Of a stretch of DNA of 64,000 bases, positions 47,678 to 59,567 are shown in pieces. Within the stretch, counting starts at the first letter, position 1. Every line of letters begins with the position of its first letter. Made by a program: the position numbers and the translations under genes. The notes under the pieces were generated by a model that saw nothing but the letters and a program-made list of their open reading frames with translations, did not search any database and had not been told where the DNA came from. The stretch is from Pantoea sp. Ep11b (lineage in GTDB: Bacteria > Pseudomonadota > Gammaproteobacteria > Enterobacterales > Enterobacteriaceae): positions 2,480,001-2,544,000 of the forward strand of contig NZ_CP160631.1 in the NCBI RefSeq assembly GCF_040783975.1, written 5' to 3'.

Positions 47678-48577
47678 ATGCAAGACAAACTGTTTTCTCT
47701 GCCGGTGGTCACGCAGATCTCCCCTTACCTTTCGCAGCGTCAGGCTGGCGACCTGCCGACGATTGTGGTGAGCCATCCCAGGGTCCGGGCAGCCATTACG
47801 CTGCAGGGCGCGCATCTCATCGCCTGGCAGCCCAGCGGTGAAAAACCGGTGCTCTGGCTGAGCGACAGGAGCCTGTTCGCGCCGGGTAAGGCAATTCGCG
47901 GCGGAGTGCCAATCTGCTGGCCGTGGTTTGGCCCGGCAGGTGAACCAGCGCACGGCTTTGCCCGCACCCAGCCGTGGAAACTGACGGCTCACGATGAAAA
48001 TGAAGAGGGTGTGATGCTGACGCTGGTGCTGGAGAGCAATCCCCAGACCCTGAAACTCTGGCCGTATGATTTCACCCTGATTGCCCGCTTCCGTCTGGGT
48101 CAGCATTGCGAAATCGAGCTGGAAGCCTATGGCGACTTCGAAGCGACAGCGGCGCTGCACAGCTACTTCACCGTCAGCGATATTCAGGGCGTTGAGGTCT
48201 CCGGGCTGGGCGACAGCTTCATCGATAAAGTCAATGATGGGCAGGTGGGCAGCAGCGACGGCAGACAGCGTTATCCGGGCAGAGTTGACCGCATCTTTAC
48301 CGCTCCGCAGGATTGCACCGTCATCAATGACACCGAGGGTCAGCGCCAGATCGAAGTTTACCATCATCATCACAGTGACGTTGTCACCTGGAACCCGGGT
48401 GTGGAGCTCTCCTGCAGCATGGCCGACATGGCAAATGAAGGCTATAAAACTATGGTCTGTGTGGAAACCGCGCGTATCAGCAAGCCGTTGCGTAGTGCGG
48501 GTGAAAAACCGGCCCGGCTGGCCACCACCTTCCGCCTGAAGAAGAAAGCCGCAGCCAGCGATAAAGCAGGCAGCTAA
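47678..48577 (+). CDS. yeaD: YeaD, glucose-6-phosphate 1-epimerase
   Basis: A 299-residue aldose-epimerase-fold protein. GGVPICWPWFG, GFARTQPW, ALHSYFTVSD and a NPG(V)E segment match YeaD/YMR099c hexose-6-phosphate mutarotases. It follows gapA by 74 bp beyond the terminator. Its 3' end overlaps that of yeaE by four bases (converging). Confidence 0.94.
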   Translation: MQDKLFSLPVVTQISPYLSQRQAGDLPTIVVSHPRVRAAITLQGAHLIAWQPSGEKPVLWLSDRSLFAPGKAIRGGVPICWPWFGPAGEPAHGFARTQPWKLTAHDENEEGVMLTLVLESNPQTLKLWPYDFTLIARFRLGQHCEIELEAYGDFEATAALHSYFTVSDIQGVEVSGLGDSFIDKVNDGQVGSSDGRQRYPGRVDRIFTAPQDCTVINDTEGQRQIEVYHHHHSDVVTWNPGVELSCSMADMANEGYKTMVCVETARISKPLRSAGEKPARLATTFRLKKKAAASDKAGS

Positions 48578-49425
48578 ACTATATCCAGCGGCACCCTGTG
48601 CTGCGGTGCTGGCCAGACACGATCGATGCTGGCCAGCTCCTCATCCGTCAGTATCACCCCCAGTGCCGCCGCATTGTCCTGAACGTGAGCGACTGAGCTG
48701 GCTTTGGGAATGGCGATCACCCCCTGCTGCCGAACGACCCAGGCCAGCAGGAGTTGCGCCACGCTGATGTCCTTTTGCTGTGCAATCTGCGTCAGACATG
48801 GATTGCTAAACAGCGATTCACGCAAGCGGCCTGCCTGAGCCAGCGGGCAATAGGCCATGACCGGCATCCCGCGCTGTTGACAGGCTGGCAACAGGTCAGA
48901 CTCAATCCCGCGTGACGCGAGATGATAAAGCACCTGATTCGTCGCGCACTGATTGCCGTCAGGCTCATCCCACAGTTCCGCCATATCCTCATTATCGAAG
49001 TTCGAGACGCCCCAGTAACGGATCTTGCCCTGCTGCTGCAGGCGCTCCATGGCGCGCAGTGTCTCTTCCAGTGGAATGTTGCCTCGCCAGTGCAGCAGAT
49101 AGAGGTCGAGGTAATCCGTCTGCAGGCGACGCAGACTGCGCTCGCAGGCGTCGATGGCATCCACTTCACCCGCGTTCCACGGATAGACCTTAGAGACCAG
49201 CAGCGCCTGCTCGCGACGTCCGCGCAGCGCCTCGCCGACCACCTCTTCAGCGCCGCCGTCCGCATACATTTCAGCGGTATCGATAAGCCGCAGTCCGCAA
49301 TCAATCCCGGCCTGCAATGCCGTGATTTCAGCGGCACGCTGCGAGGCGGTTTCGCCCATATACCAGGTGCCCTGCCCAATCACCGGCAGCGCGTCGAATC
49401 CGGCAAAATTAATCGTGTTTCGCAT
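48574..49425 (-). CDS. yeaE: YeaE, aldo/keto reductase
   Basis: A 283-residue TIM-barrel NADPH reductase. The catalytic tetrad is represented by DTAEMY (Asp, Tyr), VSKVYPWN (Lys) and LLHW (His). E. coli YeaE can reduce methylglyoxal. The ATG at 49425 has GGGAGGG upstream; in-frame upstream starts are less likely. Confidence 0.94.
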   Translation of the reverse strand: MRNTINFAGFDALPVIGQGTWYMGETASQRAAEITALQAGIDCGLRLIDTAEMYADGGAEEVVGEALRGRREQALLVSKVYPWNAGEVDAIDACERSLRRLQTDYLDLYLLHWRGNIPLEETLRAMERLQQQGKIRYWGVSNFDNEDMAELWDEPDGNQCATNQVLYHLASRGIESDLLPACQQRGMPVMAYCPLAQAGRLRESLFSNPCLTQIAQQKDISVAQLLLAWVVRQQGVIAIPKASSVAHVQDNAAALGVILTDEELASIDRVWPAPQHRVPLDIV

Positions 49426-49464
49426 TCTGCCCTCCCGCCCCATCACGAGGCCCCATAAAAGAAC

Positions 49465-49485
49465 AGAGGGCCGTAAATGCCCTCT
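49465..49485 (-). terminator. mipA terminator
   Basis: On the minus strand AGAGGGC and GCCCTCT with a seven-base loop are followed by GTTCTTTT. Confidence 0.75.
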
Positions 49486-49497
49486 TTTAGTGCGTTA

Positions 49498-50247
49498 TCA
49501 GAAGCTGTAGCTGACGCCCGTCCAGAGGGTCGCCTGCCCGCTCTTGTCGATCATCGGGCTGTCTTTGATTTCGCTGTCGAAGCGGGTATAGCGTCCGGTA
49601 ATGCCGATGTTCCACTGTGTTGCAATCTGATAGCTGGCAGTCAGCTCAACATAAGGCGACCAGCTGTCATCCGGATTGTAGCGGCTGATACCGGTACGGG
49701 CGCTTTCATGTCCTGAAACGCCATAGTAGTAGCGGTTCTGATTGGCGCTGTTCCACATCGCACCGATACCCGGCGTCAGGCTGAAGTCGCCCAGCTGGAA
49801 ACGATAGAGGTAAGTGAGGTCCCAGATCATGCCGTTGCTGTTGTTCAGGACATCACCCAGTAAGGCGGTGCGGAGAATCCCCCACTCTGCGGTGTGACGA
49901 TAAGTCAGGCCGCCCATCAGCGTCATGCGGCGCTTATCCAGTCCTTTCATGTCACCCAGATCGTTGTCACTGGGTTTGTACTCCTGCGGCGAACCCAGCA
50001 GCGTCAGCGACAGCTGGTCCTGGGGATCCTTCCAGAGGTAGTAACCGCCCTGCAGGCTGCGAAACCAGAAGTTTTCGCCCTCATAGTTGATCACCGGAAC
50101 CGGAAGATAACGGTCCTGACCACCACGATAAGGTGACTCAGCGTAGATGACTGATGCGCCCACAGAAAGCGGAGCGGCATTTGCCTGCGGCATCAGTAAA
50201 TAACAGGGCAGAAGAGCAACAAGCGTCTTAAATTTGAATTGGTTCAC
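49498..50247 (-). CDS. mipA: MipA/OmpV outer-membrane scaffolding protein
   Basis: A 249-residue outer-membrane beta-barrel. The signal peptide covers about 1-24, ending PQANA before APLSVG, and the chain ends in GVSYSF, a BAM signal. E. coli MipA links the murein synthase PBP1B to the lytic transglycosylase MltA. Position between yeaE and yeaG matches E. coli. Confidence 0.94.
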   Translation of the reverse strand: MNQFKFKTLVALLPCYLLMPQANAAPLSVGASVIYAESPYRGGQDRYLPVPVINYEGENFWFRSLQGGYYLWKDPQDQLSLTLLGSPQEYKPSDNDLGDMKGLDKRRMTLMGGLTYRHTAEWGILRTALLGDVLNNSNGMIWDLTYLYRFQLGDFSLTPGIGAMWNSANQNRYYYGVSGHESARTGISRYNPDDSWSPYVELTASYQIATQWNIGITGRYTRFDSEIKDSPMIDKSGQATLWTGVSYSF

Positions 50248-50666
50248 AATTTATTCATTCCATAAATATAACAATCAAACAGGAAGTCTAACGGTTTTTC
50301 GCGGCTGGATTAACTTATATCGAAATCCTTTAAGGCGCTCACCAGATAAAGTGGCATTAAAGGTTAAAAACACGTTAAGTTAAAGCATCACCGATATGAA
50401 CTCATCTCACAACAAACCAAATTACTTTTGAACACTCACCTTTTCACCCCAACTCATGGAGGAAATTTCCTAGAAGCCATCTACAGTTAGAAGTAACAGC
50501 AGAGATTTTGACCGAGCAGAGTAACCACAAACGTTGTGTATACCGATAAAAAAGATCAGGTTGGCATAAGGGTTGCTGTACTCAACAAAGAATATCTTCC
50601 GGGAGCTGCTACAAGCCTCTAATTACGCTCCTTACCTGTGCTAAAAACGAAAGGACGGGCATCGCT
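50248..50666. other. mipA-yeaG intergenic region
   Basis: A 419-bp divergent regulatory region, A+T rich next to mipA. It contains the sigma-54 promoter described separately. I could not find a convincing NtrC enhancer pair by eye. Confidence 0.55.
50562..50577 (+). promoter_or_regulatory. Sigma-54 promoter of yeaG
   Basis: TGGCAT-N5-TTGCT has the invariant GG and GC dinucleotides exactly ten bases apart and differs from the consensus TGGCAC-N5-TTGCA only at the sixth base and within W. Transcription would start near 50588, leaving a leader of about 79 bases. E. coli yeaG is known to be induced under nitrogen starvation through NtrC and sigma-54. Confidence 0.8.
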
Positions 50667-52601
50667 ATGAATATATTCGATCACTATCGTCAGCGTTATG
50701 AAGCGGCCAAGGACGAAGAGTTCACACTGCAGGAATTTCTTGCCATCTGTAAGCAGGATCGCAGTGCATACGCCAACGCGGCAGAACGACTGTTAATGGC
50801 TATCGGTGAGCCGGTAATGGTCGACACTGCCCAGGAGCCACGCCTTTCCAGAATCTTTTCCAACCGTGTGATGGGACGCTATCCGGCGTTCGAGGAGTTC
50901 TACGGCATGGAGGAAGCGATTGAGCAGATCGTCTCCTACCTGAAACATGCCGCCCAGGGACTGGAAGAGAAGAAACAGATCCTCTATCTGCTGGGCCCGG
51001 TGGGTGGCGGTAAATCCTCCCTGGCGGAACGGCTGAAGTCGCTGATGCAGCGGGTGCCGATCTATGTGCTCAGTGCCGACGGCGAGCGCAGCCCGGTGAA
51101 CGACCATCCGCTTTGCCTGTTCAACCCCCAGGAAGATGCGCATATTCTTGAAAAAGAGTATGGCGTGCCGCGTCGTTACCTGGGCACGATTATGTCGCCG
51201 TGGGCGGCGAAGCGCCTGCACGATTTCGGTGGCGATATTTCACGCTTCAAGGTGGTCAAGGTCTGGCCGTCGATTCTGGAGCAGCTGGCGATCGCCAAAA
51301 CCGAACCGGGCGATGAGAACAACCAGGATATCTCTGCGCTGGTCGGCAAAGTGGACATCCGCAAGCTGGAAAATCATGCCCAGAACGACCCCGATGCCTA
51401 CGGATACTCCGGTGCGCTCTGCCGCGCTAACCAGGGCATCATGGAATTCGTCGAGATGTTCAAAGCCCCTATCAAGGTGCTTCATCCGTTACTGACGGCG
51501 ACTCAGGAGGGGAACTACAACGGAACCGAGGGGATCTCGGCGCTGCCGTTTAACGGCATTATTCTGGCGCACTCCAACGAATCTGAGTGGGTTACGTTCC
51601 GCAATAACAAGAATAATGAGGCGTTCCTGGACCGCGTCTACATTGTTAAAGTGCCTTACTGCCTGCGGGTCTCTGAAGAGATCAAAATTTACGACAAGCT
51701 GCTTGCCCACAGTGAGCTGGCGACCTCGCCCTGCGCACCCGGCACGCTGGAAACATTGGCACGCTTCTCTATCCTGTCGCGTCTGAAAGATCCTGAGAAC
51801 TCCAGCATCTACTCCAAAATGCGGGTTTATGATGGGGAAAGCCTGAAAGACACGGATCCCAAAGCGAAATCCTGGCAGGAGTACCACGATTACGCCGGTG
51901 TGGATGAGGGGATGAACGGTCTTTCCACCCGCTTTGCCTTTAAGATCCTGTCGCGTGTATTTAACTTCGATCACGCGGAGGTGGCGGCTAACCCGGTGCA
52001 TCTGTTCTACGTGCTGGAGCAGCAGATTGAACGCGAGCAGTTCCCGCAGGAGCAGGCAGAGAAGTACCTTGAGCATCTTAAAGGCTACCTGATCCCCAAA
52101 TATGCGGAGTTCATCGGCAAAGAGATTCAGACTGCCTATCTGGAATCTTACTCTGAATATGGTCAGAACATCTTTGACCGCTATGTCACCTATGCCGACT
52201 TCTGGATTCAGGATCAGGAGTATCGCGATCCCGATACCGGACAGCTGTTTGACCGTGAGTCGCTTAACGCGGAACTGGAGAAAATCGAGAAGCCAGCCGG
52301 CATCAGTAATCCTAAAGATTTCCGTAACGAGATCGTTAACTTTGTGCTGCGCGCACGGGCACATAACAACGGTCGCAATCCGAACTGGACCAGTTACGAG
52401 AAACTGCGCACCGTGATTGAGAAGAAAATGTTCTCTAACACGGAAGAGTTGCTGCCGGTCATCTCGTTCAACACCAAGACCTCGACGGATGAGCAGAAAA
52501 AACATGATGATTTTGTCGATCGCATGATGGAAAAAGGCTATACCCGCAAGCAGGTTCGTCTGCTCTGCGAATGGTATCTGCGTGTGCGTAAATCGTCCTG
52601 A
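50667..52601 (+). CDS. yeaG: YeaG, PrkA-family serine protein kinase
   Basis: A 644-residue cytoplasmic protein with an N-terminal AAA-type domain (P-loop GPVGGGKSS at 110-118) and a C-terminal PrkA kinase domain. E. coli YeaG (640 aa) takes part in survival under sustained nitrogen starvation. It is followed by yeaH after 88 bp containing a structured RNA element. Neighbour and promoter fit a nitrogen/stress operon. Confidence 0.96.
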   Translation: MNIFDHYRQRYEAAKDEEFTLQEFLAICKQDRSAYANAAERLLMAIGEPVMVDTAQEPRLSRIFSNRVMGRYPAFEEFYGMEEAIEQIVSYLKHAAQGLEEKKQILYLLGPVGGGKSSLAERLKSLMQRVPIYVLSADGERSPVNDHPLCLFNPQEDAHILEKEYGVPRRYLGTIMSPWAAKRLHDFGGDISRFKVVKVWPSILEQLAIAKTEPGDENNQDISALVGKVDIRKLENHAQNDPDAYGYSGALCRANQGIMEFVEMFKAPIKVLHPLLTATQEGNYNGTEGISALPFNGIILAHSNESEWVTFRNNKNNEAFLDRVYIVKVPYCLRVSEEIKIYDKLLAHSELATSPCAPGTLETLARFSILSRLKDPENSSIYSKMRVYDGESLKDTDPKAKSWQEYHDYAGVDEGMNGLSTRFAFKILSRVFNFDHAEVAANPVHLFYVLEQQIEREQFPQEQAEKYLEHLKGYLIPKYAEFIGKEIQTAYLESYSEYGQNIFDRYVTYADFWIQDQEYRDPDTGQLFDRESLNAELEKIEKPAGISNPKDFRNEIVNFVLRARAHNNGRNPNWTSYEKLRTVIEKKMFSNTEELLPVISFNTKTSTDEQKKHDDFVDRMMEKGYTRKQVRLLCEWYLRVRKSS

Positions 52602-52609
52602 TCAGAGTC

Positions 52610-53967
<1,358 letters not shown>

Positions 53968-54363
53968 CGCTGCAGAAGCGCTGAAACGCCTCACGGCGCG
54001 ATCCGGGTCTGTGTGCACTGTGCGAAAACGTCATTTCTGGCGGCCGGATGCGGGCGATCTGAGCTCCGTGCTGCGTTGCTGAAGACAAAAGCGTCTCTCG
54101 CTTTGACAGGCTGTATCCCCTGAGCCGGTTTATCACCGGCTTTTTTTATCAGCCGAATAACCTGTTAAAACAGTCTCTTTTCCTCCACTTGCCTGCCAAC
54201 CCCCTCATTCTTCACATTAATCTGATACCGCAATGGGTTAAGCAATTCGTATAATACGCATTTTCACAATGACAACTCCTTGATAAAACATTATCTTTCA
54301 GAGATAGCATGGATATTTGTCACCAGTTGCGCCTTCGCACTGTCATATCTCAGGAGACCGGGT
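53968..54363. other. yeaH-cvrA intergenic region
   Basis: A 396-bp stretch. Its first half is an unusually long yeaH 3' region of 155 bp ending in the terminator at 54123-54147. The second half carries a perfect TATAAT (54250-54255) that probably belongs to the cvrA promoter. No gene is seen. Confidence 0.55.
54123..54147 (+). terminator. yeaH terminator
   Basis: AGCCGGT-TTATC-ACCGGCT followed by a run of seven T residues. Confidence 0.9.
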
Positions 54364-56091
54364 TTGAACCACACTATTGTCTACAGTCTGTTTATCATCG
54401 GTTCCGTGCTGGTAGCATCGAGTATTTTGCTAAGTTCCTTCTCTTCCCGGCTGGGGATCCCGATTCTGGTGATCTTCCTCGCGCTGGGTATGCTGACCGG
54501 GGTGGATGGCATCGGCGGTATCGCCTTCGATAACTACCCGGCAGCCTATCTGATCTCAAACCTGGCGCTGGCCATCATCCTGCTGGATGGCGGAATGCGC
54601 ACCAAAGCCAGCTCGTTTAAGGTGGCGCTCGGCCCGGCACTGTCGCTGGCGACCGTCGGCGTGATGATTACCGCCGGTCTGACGGGTGTAGTGGCCGCCT
54701 GGCTGTTTAACCTCGATATGATGCAGGGCTTCCTGATCGGCGCGATTATCGGCTCCACCGATGCCGCCGCCGTCTTTTCACTGCTGGGTGACAAAGGGCT
54801 GAATGAACGTGTCAGCTCCACTCTGGAGATTGAATCGGGCAGTAATGACCCGATGGCGGTCTTTCTGACCATCACCCTGATCGAGATGATCGAGCAGGGC
54901 CGCAGCGGCCTCGACTGGATGTTCTTGGTACATCTGGTGCAGCAGTTCGGTCTGGGTATCGTGCTGGGTCTGGGTGGCGGCTGGGCGCTGCAGCAGCTCA
55001 TTAACCGCATCAGCCTTGCCGGGGGGCTCTATCCGCTGCTGGCGTTGAGCGGCGGGATACTGGTGTTCGCCCTGACAACGGTGTTAGAGGGCAGCGGCAT
55101 TCTCGCTGTCTATCTGTGCGGCTTTCTGCTGGGCAACAGCCCGATTCGCAACCGTCACGGCATCCTGCAGACCTTTGACGGGATGGCGTGGCTCAGTCAG
55201 ATTGGCATGTTCATCGTGCTGGGGCTGCTGGTGACGCCGTCCGATCTCTGGCACATCGCCCTGCCCGCGATGATCCTTTCGCTGTGGCTGATTCTGGTGG
55301 CGCGTCCGCTGTCGGTCTTTATCGGCCTGCTGCCGTTCCGCAGCTTCACCACCCGCGAACGGTTCTTTATCAGCTGGGTCGGCTTGCGCGGCGCGGTGCC
55401 GATCATTCTGGCGGTATTCCCGATGATGGCCGGATTAGAGAATGCCTCGCTCTATTTTAATATCGCCTTCTTTGTGGTGCTGGTCTCCCTGATGCTGCAG
55501 GGTACCTCGCTGGGCTTTGCTGCCAAAAAAGCCAAAGTGGTGGTGCCGCCGACCGCCTCGCCCATCAGCCGGATCGGTCTGGATATCCATCCGGAGAATC
55601 CGTGGGAGCAGTTTGTCTATCAGCTCAGCGCAGACAAGTGGTGTGTGGGCGCGGCCCTGCGCGATCTGCAGATGCCACGAGAAACCCGCATCGCCGCCCT
55701 GTTCCGTGACAATGTGCTGATGCACCCCAATGGCGGCACGCGGCTTAAAGAGAACGACGTGATCTGCGTCATCGGTCGTGAGCGCGACCTGCCTGCGCTG
55801 GGCAAGATGTTCAGTCAGACGCCGCCGGTTTCACTCGACCAGCGCTTCTTCGGCGACTTTATTCTGGATGCAGAGGCGCGTCTGCGTGACGTTGCGCAGA
55901 TCTACGGCCTTGAGCTGGATGAGAGCACCAACGATCAGCAGTCGCTGGGGCAACTGGTGCTGGCGATGCTGGGCGGCGCGCCGGTCGTCGGCGACCAGGT
56001 TGAGTGGAATCAGCTGACGTGGACCGTTGCGGAGAAAGAGGATAACCGCATCGTTAAGATTGGTGTCCGTCCGGCTGAAGAGAAGGAATAA
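54364..56091 (+). CDS. cvrA: K+/H+ antiporter CvrA (NhaP2)
   Basis: A 575-residue CPA1-family cation/proton antiporter. About twelve membrane helices include [13 protein letters not shown] and [13 protein letters not shown] with the ion-binding Asp residues. The C-terminal cytoplasmic part begins [16 protein letters not shown] and contains a TrkA-C regulatory domain. The start is a TTG at 54364 with AGGAG seven bases upstream, giving the E. coli length (578 aa); the frame is open further upstream to 54280 without a ribosome-binding site. Confidence 0.93.
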   Translation: MNHTIVYSLFIIGSVLVASSILLSSFSSRLGIPILVIFLALGMLTGVDGIGGIAFDNYPAAYLISNLALAIILLDGGMRTKASSFKVALGPALSLATVGVMITAGLTGVVAAWLFNLDMMQGFLIGAIIGSTDAAAVFSLLGDKGLNERVSSTLEIESGSNDPMAVFLTITLIEMIEQGRSGLDWMFLVHLVQQFGLGIVLGLGGGWALQQLINRISLAGGLYPLLALSGGILVFALTTVLEGSGILAVYLCGFLLGNSPIRNRHGILQTFDGMAWLSQIGMFIVLGLLVTPSDLWHIALPAMILSLWLILVARPLSVFIGLLPFRSFTTRERFFISWVGLRGAVPIILAVFPMMAGLENASLYFNIAFFVVLVSLMLQGTSLGFAAKKAKVVVPPTASPISRIGLDIHPENPWEQFVYQLSADKWCVGAALRDLQMPRETRIAALFRDNVLMHPNGGTRLKENDVICVIGRERDLPALGKMFSQTPPVSLDQRFFGDFILDAEARLRDVAQIYGLELDESTNDQQSLGQLVLAMLGGAPVVGDQVEWNQLTWTVAEKEDNRIVKIGVRPAEEKE

Positions 56092-56170
56092 TCCTAATCA
56101 TTCAGTGACGTTATTTTCTGCTGATACGCTAAGCTTAATGCTCTGTGTCAGTAAAAAACGGGAGAAATGA

Positions 56171-56404
56171 ATGGGACACGTCGTTAAAATTGGTCGTTAT
56201 GAGATTGTTGATGCCGATCTTGACGGTGAGAACACCGACACCGTCAGTATCCCCTGCCATACCAATCCCGGCTTAATTACCCAACTCGACGGATGGGATC
56301 GCGATACCAGCGTGCCAGCCTGGATTGATGGGGAACCGGTGGATCTGCAAATCGGTCATTATGATAAACAGCAGGACCGCTGGATTTTAAAAAAACCTGC
56401 CTGA
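56171..56404 (+). CDS. YebV-like DUF1480 protein
   Basis: A 77-residue acidic protein starting MGHVVKIGRYEIVDADLDGE. The TVSIPCHTNPGLITQLDGWD and RYEI segments correspond to the DUF1480 family, with E. coli YebV as the best known member. GGGAGAAATG supports the start. Function unknown. In E. coli yebV is at another chromosomal place, so this is either a paralogue or a relocation. Confidence 0.82.
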   Translation: MGHVVKIGRYEIVDADLDGENTDTVSIPCHTNPGLITQLDGWDRDTSVPAWIDGEPVDLQIGHYDKQQDRWILKKPA

Positions 56405-56778
56405 ATTTTTTCATTACCGCCAGTCTGAAGTACTGGCGGTAATTCCTAAAAAGCGTCTTAAACGGTTTGGTTATAATTGACTGCACTCTTATTTTATCTC
56501 AATTAATCATCAGCTTAGCCATTTAAAACTTTAATCACTTTCGCGGTTTTCAGATTTTTTCCGTATTAACTCTGTCAAATATCTCCTGCATACTCATTCT
56601 CAATGCTGCAACATTTCGTGAGTACCATCACGCTTTAATCGTTATCTTTTTGCAGCTGTACTGGCTTGACTGACTGCACCAGCCTGAAAATGACTTTTTG
56701 AATTTTCAGCAGCCCACTCCTGAGCGCGTACCTGATTCTGATCAGGCCATCTTTTACTTAAGAAAGAGAGCAGGTTTT
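56405..56778. other. Region upstream of the WbaP-like gene
   Basis: A 374-bp stretch. A 12-bp inverted repeat ATTACCGCCAGT / ACTGGCGGTAAT (56413-56424, 56432-56443) lies just after the yebV-like gene and is a probable weak terminator. The rest is A+T-rich leader and promoter sequence with no gene seen. Confidence 0.55.
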
Positions 56779-58245
56779 ATGGCAAGTACATTGATAATGA
56801 ATAGCCCGAGCCGCTCGTGGAGCGGCACGCGCAAAAATATCATCGTGAAATTCGCCCTGAGTTTTTCCGATCTGATTGCACTTAATCTGGCTTTGTTTTT
56901 ATCTGCCGCCACAATACAGGGTATTTGGGGCGAGCTGGACACCTTTATTCCCCCGCATCAGATTGAATATCGTTTTATCGCGCAGTTTATTATGTCGGTG
57001 CTCTGTACCGGCTGGTTCTGGGTCCGTCTGCGCCATTACACCTACCGCAAACCTTTCTGGTTTGAGCTGAAAGAGATCGTCAAAACCTTATTTGTTTTCT
57101 CACTGCTCGACCTCGCGCTGATTGCCTTCTCGAAGTGGGACTTCTCGCGCATGGTGTGGGTCTTCAGCTGGACTTATGCGCTGCTGCTGCTGCCGCTGAT
57201 GCGGGCGATGGTCAAACGCGCCATCAACAAGGCGGGCCAGTGGCAGAAAGAGACGATCATCATCGGTTCCGGCCGTAACGCCACCGAAGCCTATGCGGCG
57301 CTGCAGAGTGAAGAGATTCTGGGCTACAACGTGCAGGCGTTTATCTCGGTGGATGATGTTCCAGCTGAACAGAGTGTCAATGGCGTACCGGTGATCACCT
57401 GGAAAGATATTAACTGGCAGACCATCGACCGTGACAACGTGCAGTTTATCGTGGCCATGGAGTATGAGCAGCAGCCGATGCGCGACCGCTGGCTGAAGTT
57501 CCTCTCGAAGATGAACTGCCGATCGGTCTCCGTGATCCCGACGCTGCGCGGCGTGCCACTTTATGGCACCGACATGTCATTTATTTTCAGCCATGAAGTG
57601 ATGATCCTGCGCGTCAGCAATAATCTGGCGAAGCACTCTTCTCGTTTCATGAAGCGCGCCTTTGATATCGTGGTGGCGTCGATGCTGCTGCTGTTCCTCG
57701 CTCCTGTCTTCGCCCTGCTCTGCTTTATGGTGAAGCGGGATGGCGGCAATGCGATCTATGGTCATGAGCGTGTCGGTCAGAACGGCAAAAAATTTAAGTG
57801 CCTGAAGTTCCGTTCGATGGTGACCAACTCCAGAGAAGTGCTGGAGAAGCTGCTGGCGACCAGCGAAGAGGCGCGCAGAGAGTGGGACAAAGACTTCAAA
57901 CTGAAGAACGATCCGCGTATTACCGCCATTGGTGGATTCCTGCGTAAAACCAGCCTTGATGAGTTGCCGCAGCTGTGGAACGTTATTCGCGGTGAGATGA
58001 GCCTGGTCGGCCCGCGTCCGGTGATTGAAGCGGAGCTGGAGCGTTATGCCGGTGACGTGGATTATTACCTGATGGCTAAACCGGGCATGACAGGACTCTG
58101 GCAGGTAAGCGGACGAAACGACATCGACTACGATACCCGGGTCTATTTTGACTCCTGGTATGTGAAGAACTGGGCGCTCTGGACCGACGTCGCCATTCTG
58201 TTTAAAACCGCCGGTGTGGTGCTGCGCCGCGACGGTGCCTACTGA
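56779..58245 (+). CDS. Undecaprenyl-phosphate galactose phosphotransferase (WbaP/RfbP/AmsG family)
   Basis: A 488-residue initiating glycosyltransferase that places hexose-1-phosphate on undecaprenyl phosphate to start exopolysaccharide or O-antigen units. The N-terminal part has about four membrane helices, followed by a CoA-binding-like central domain (IIIGSGRNA). The C-terminal transferase domain, from about residue 291, has [31 protein letters not shown] and MSLVGPRPV. The ATG at 56779 gives a length like WbaP/AmsG (about 476). It stands alone, outside a polysaccharide cluster. Galactose versus glucose specificity cannot be told. Confidence 0.9.
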   Translation: MASTLIMNSPSRSWSGTRKNIIVKFALSFSDLIALNLALFLSAATIQGIWGELDTFIPPHQIEYRFIAQFIMSVLCTGWFWVRLRHYTYRKPFWFELKEIVKTLFVFSLLDLALIAFSKWDFSRMVWVFSWTYALLLLPLMRAMVKRAINKAGQWQKETIIIGSGRNATEAYAALQSEEILGYNVQAFISVDDVPAEQSVNGVPVITWKDINWQTIDRDNVQFIVAMEYEQQPMRDRWLKFLSKMNCRSVSVIPTLRGVPLYGTDMSFIFSHEVMILRVSNNLAKHSSRFMKRAFDIVVASMLLLFLAPVFALLCFMVKRDGGNAIYGHERVGQNGKKFKCLKFRSMVTNSREVLEKLLATSEEARREWDKDFKLKNDPRITAIGGFLRKTSLDELPQLWNVIRGEMSLVGPRPVIEAELERYAGDVDYYLMAKPGMTGLWQVSGRNDIDYDTRVYFDSWYVKNWALWTDVAILFKTAGVVLRRDGAY

Positions 58246-58255
58246 GTCTGACCCA

Positions 58256-58282
58256 GCGATGCCTGTTTACGGCAGGCATCGC
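58256..58282 (+). terminator. Terminator of the WbaP-like gene
   Basis: A 10-bp stem GCGATGCCTG/CAGGCATCGC with seven-base loop, followed by a pyrimidine-rich but not pure T stretch. Confidence 0.65.
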
Positions 58283-58373
58283 ACTTTCCGCACCCCTTTC
58301 CTCTATCTTTTTTGCCCCTGAATCATTACCCTTTGCGATCGTTTTTTAACAGACCGTTTACCCTCTGGTTGTT

Positions 58374-59567
58374 ATGCAAAAATTTACTCTGCTTTTATTA
58401 AGCCTGGTGCTGCTGGCACCTTTAGGCATCGATCTCTATTTGCCCACGCTGCCGCAAATCGCGGTCGGGCTGAATACGCCGGTTACCCTGGTGCAGACCA
58501 CCATTCCCCTGTTCCTGCTGGTGATGGGGCTGGGACAACTGGTCACCGGTCCGCTGGTGGATAACTACGGCCGTAAGCCGATCGCGCTGCTGGGCCTGGC
58601 GCTCTACATTACCGGCAGCGCCATCGCGGCAACCGCCACCTCTTTCCCGCTGTTTGTCATCGCCCGCCTGGTGCAGGGCTGTGGCGTCTGCTGCAGCGCG
58701 GTTGTGGCCTTCAGCGGCGTGCGTGACCGGCTCAGCGGGGATGATGCGGCCCGTGCCTATGGCTTTCTGAATGGTGCGCTGAATATCGTTCCGGCCCTGG
58801 CGCCGCTGCTGGGGGGCCTGCTGGCCAGCGCCTTCGACTGGCGCGCGCCCTTCTGGTTCCTCTGTGGCTACGGCGCGCTGATTACGCTGCTGGTGCTGAT
58901 CTGGCTGCCGGAGACCCGCCCGGCGGATACCCTGCGCGTCAAAGGGTTGCCGGTTAAACAGTATGCCGCGATCCTGCGTCAGCCCCGCTTTCTGGCGTTT
59001 GCCTTTGCCAATGCCGGCGCCCTGGGTATGGTGCTGACCTATGTATCGCTGGCACCGCAGGTGTTGATGAGCGAAGGTGGCCTGACCCCAATCCAGTTCT
59101 CCTTTGCGTTTGGCGCGAACGGCTTCTGGATCATGTTTGTCAGCATGTTCGTCAACAAAGCGATTCGTAAAGCGGGACGCCCGTTCTGTCTGGCGATGGG
59201 TTTCCTGACCATGCTGCTGGGCGCGCTGCTGCTGGTGGCCGGTATGCAGATCTTTCCGGCCGCGCTGCAGACCCACTGGGCGCTCTATATGTTCCCGGTC
59301 GCCGTGGCGGTGGCCGGACTGGCCTTTACCGTGGGGCCTGCCACCAGCTATGCGCTGGAACCGTATCAGCAGCAGGCGGGCGTTGCGTCGGCCCTGCAGG
59401 GCTTTATTCAGATGGCAGGGGGTGCGGCAGGCAGCCTGATTATCGTGGCGCTGCCGGTGGCAGAGAAGCTCTCACTGAGCCTGATGATGCTGGTGGGTGC
59501 AGCGCTGGCGTTCATCGCCTGGCGCTGCAGCAGGAAGATGCGCGGCACGCTGACCGCGCTTAAATAG
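58374..59567 (+). CDS. Bcr/CflA-family multidrug efflux MFS transporter
   Basis: A 397-residue major-facilitator protein with twelve predicted helices. [10 protein letters not shown] in helix 1 and [16 protein letters not shown] in the helix 2-3 loop are signatures of drug:H+ antiporters of the Bcr/CflA/MdtL group. The substrate cannot be inferred. Its end overlaps the converging dadX end by eight bases. No strong ribosome-binding site precedes the ATG. Confidence 0.88.
   Translation: MQKFTLLLLSLVLLAPLGIDLYLPTLPQIAVGLNTPVTLVQTTIPLFLLVMGLGQLVTGPLVDNYGRKPIALLGLALYITGSAIAATATSFPLFVIARLVQGCGVCCSAVVAFSGVRDRLSGDDAARAYGFLNGALNIVPALAPLLGGLLASAFDWRAPFWFLCGYGALITLLVLIWLPETRPADTLRVKGLPVKQYAAILRQPRFLAFAFANAGALGMVLTYVSLAPQVLMSEGGLTPIQFSFAFGANGFWIMFVSMFVNKAIRKAGRPFCLAMGFLTMLLGALLLVAGMQIFPAALQTHWALYMFPVAVAVAGLAFTVGPATSYALEPYQQQAGVASALQGFIQMAGGAAGSLIIVALPVAEKLSLSLMMLVGAALAFIAWRCSRKMRGTLTALK

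Noticed and set aside
56413..56450. GGCGGTA followed by AATTCCTA near the WbaP-like gene, resembling an RfaH ops element or an RcsAB half-site
   Set aside because: The GGCGGTA belongs to the arm of a hairpin; the ops core is incomplete and only one RcsAB half matches.
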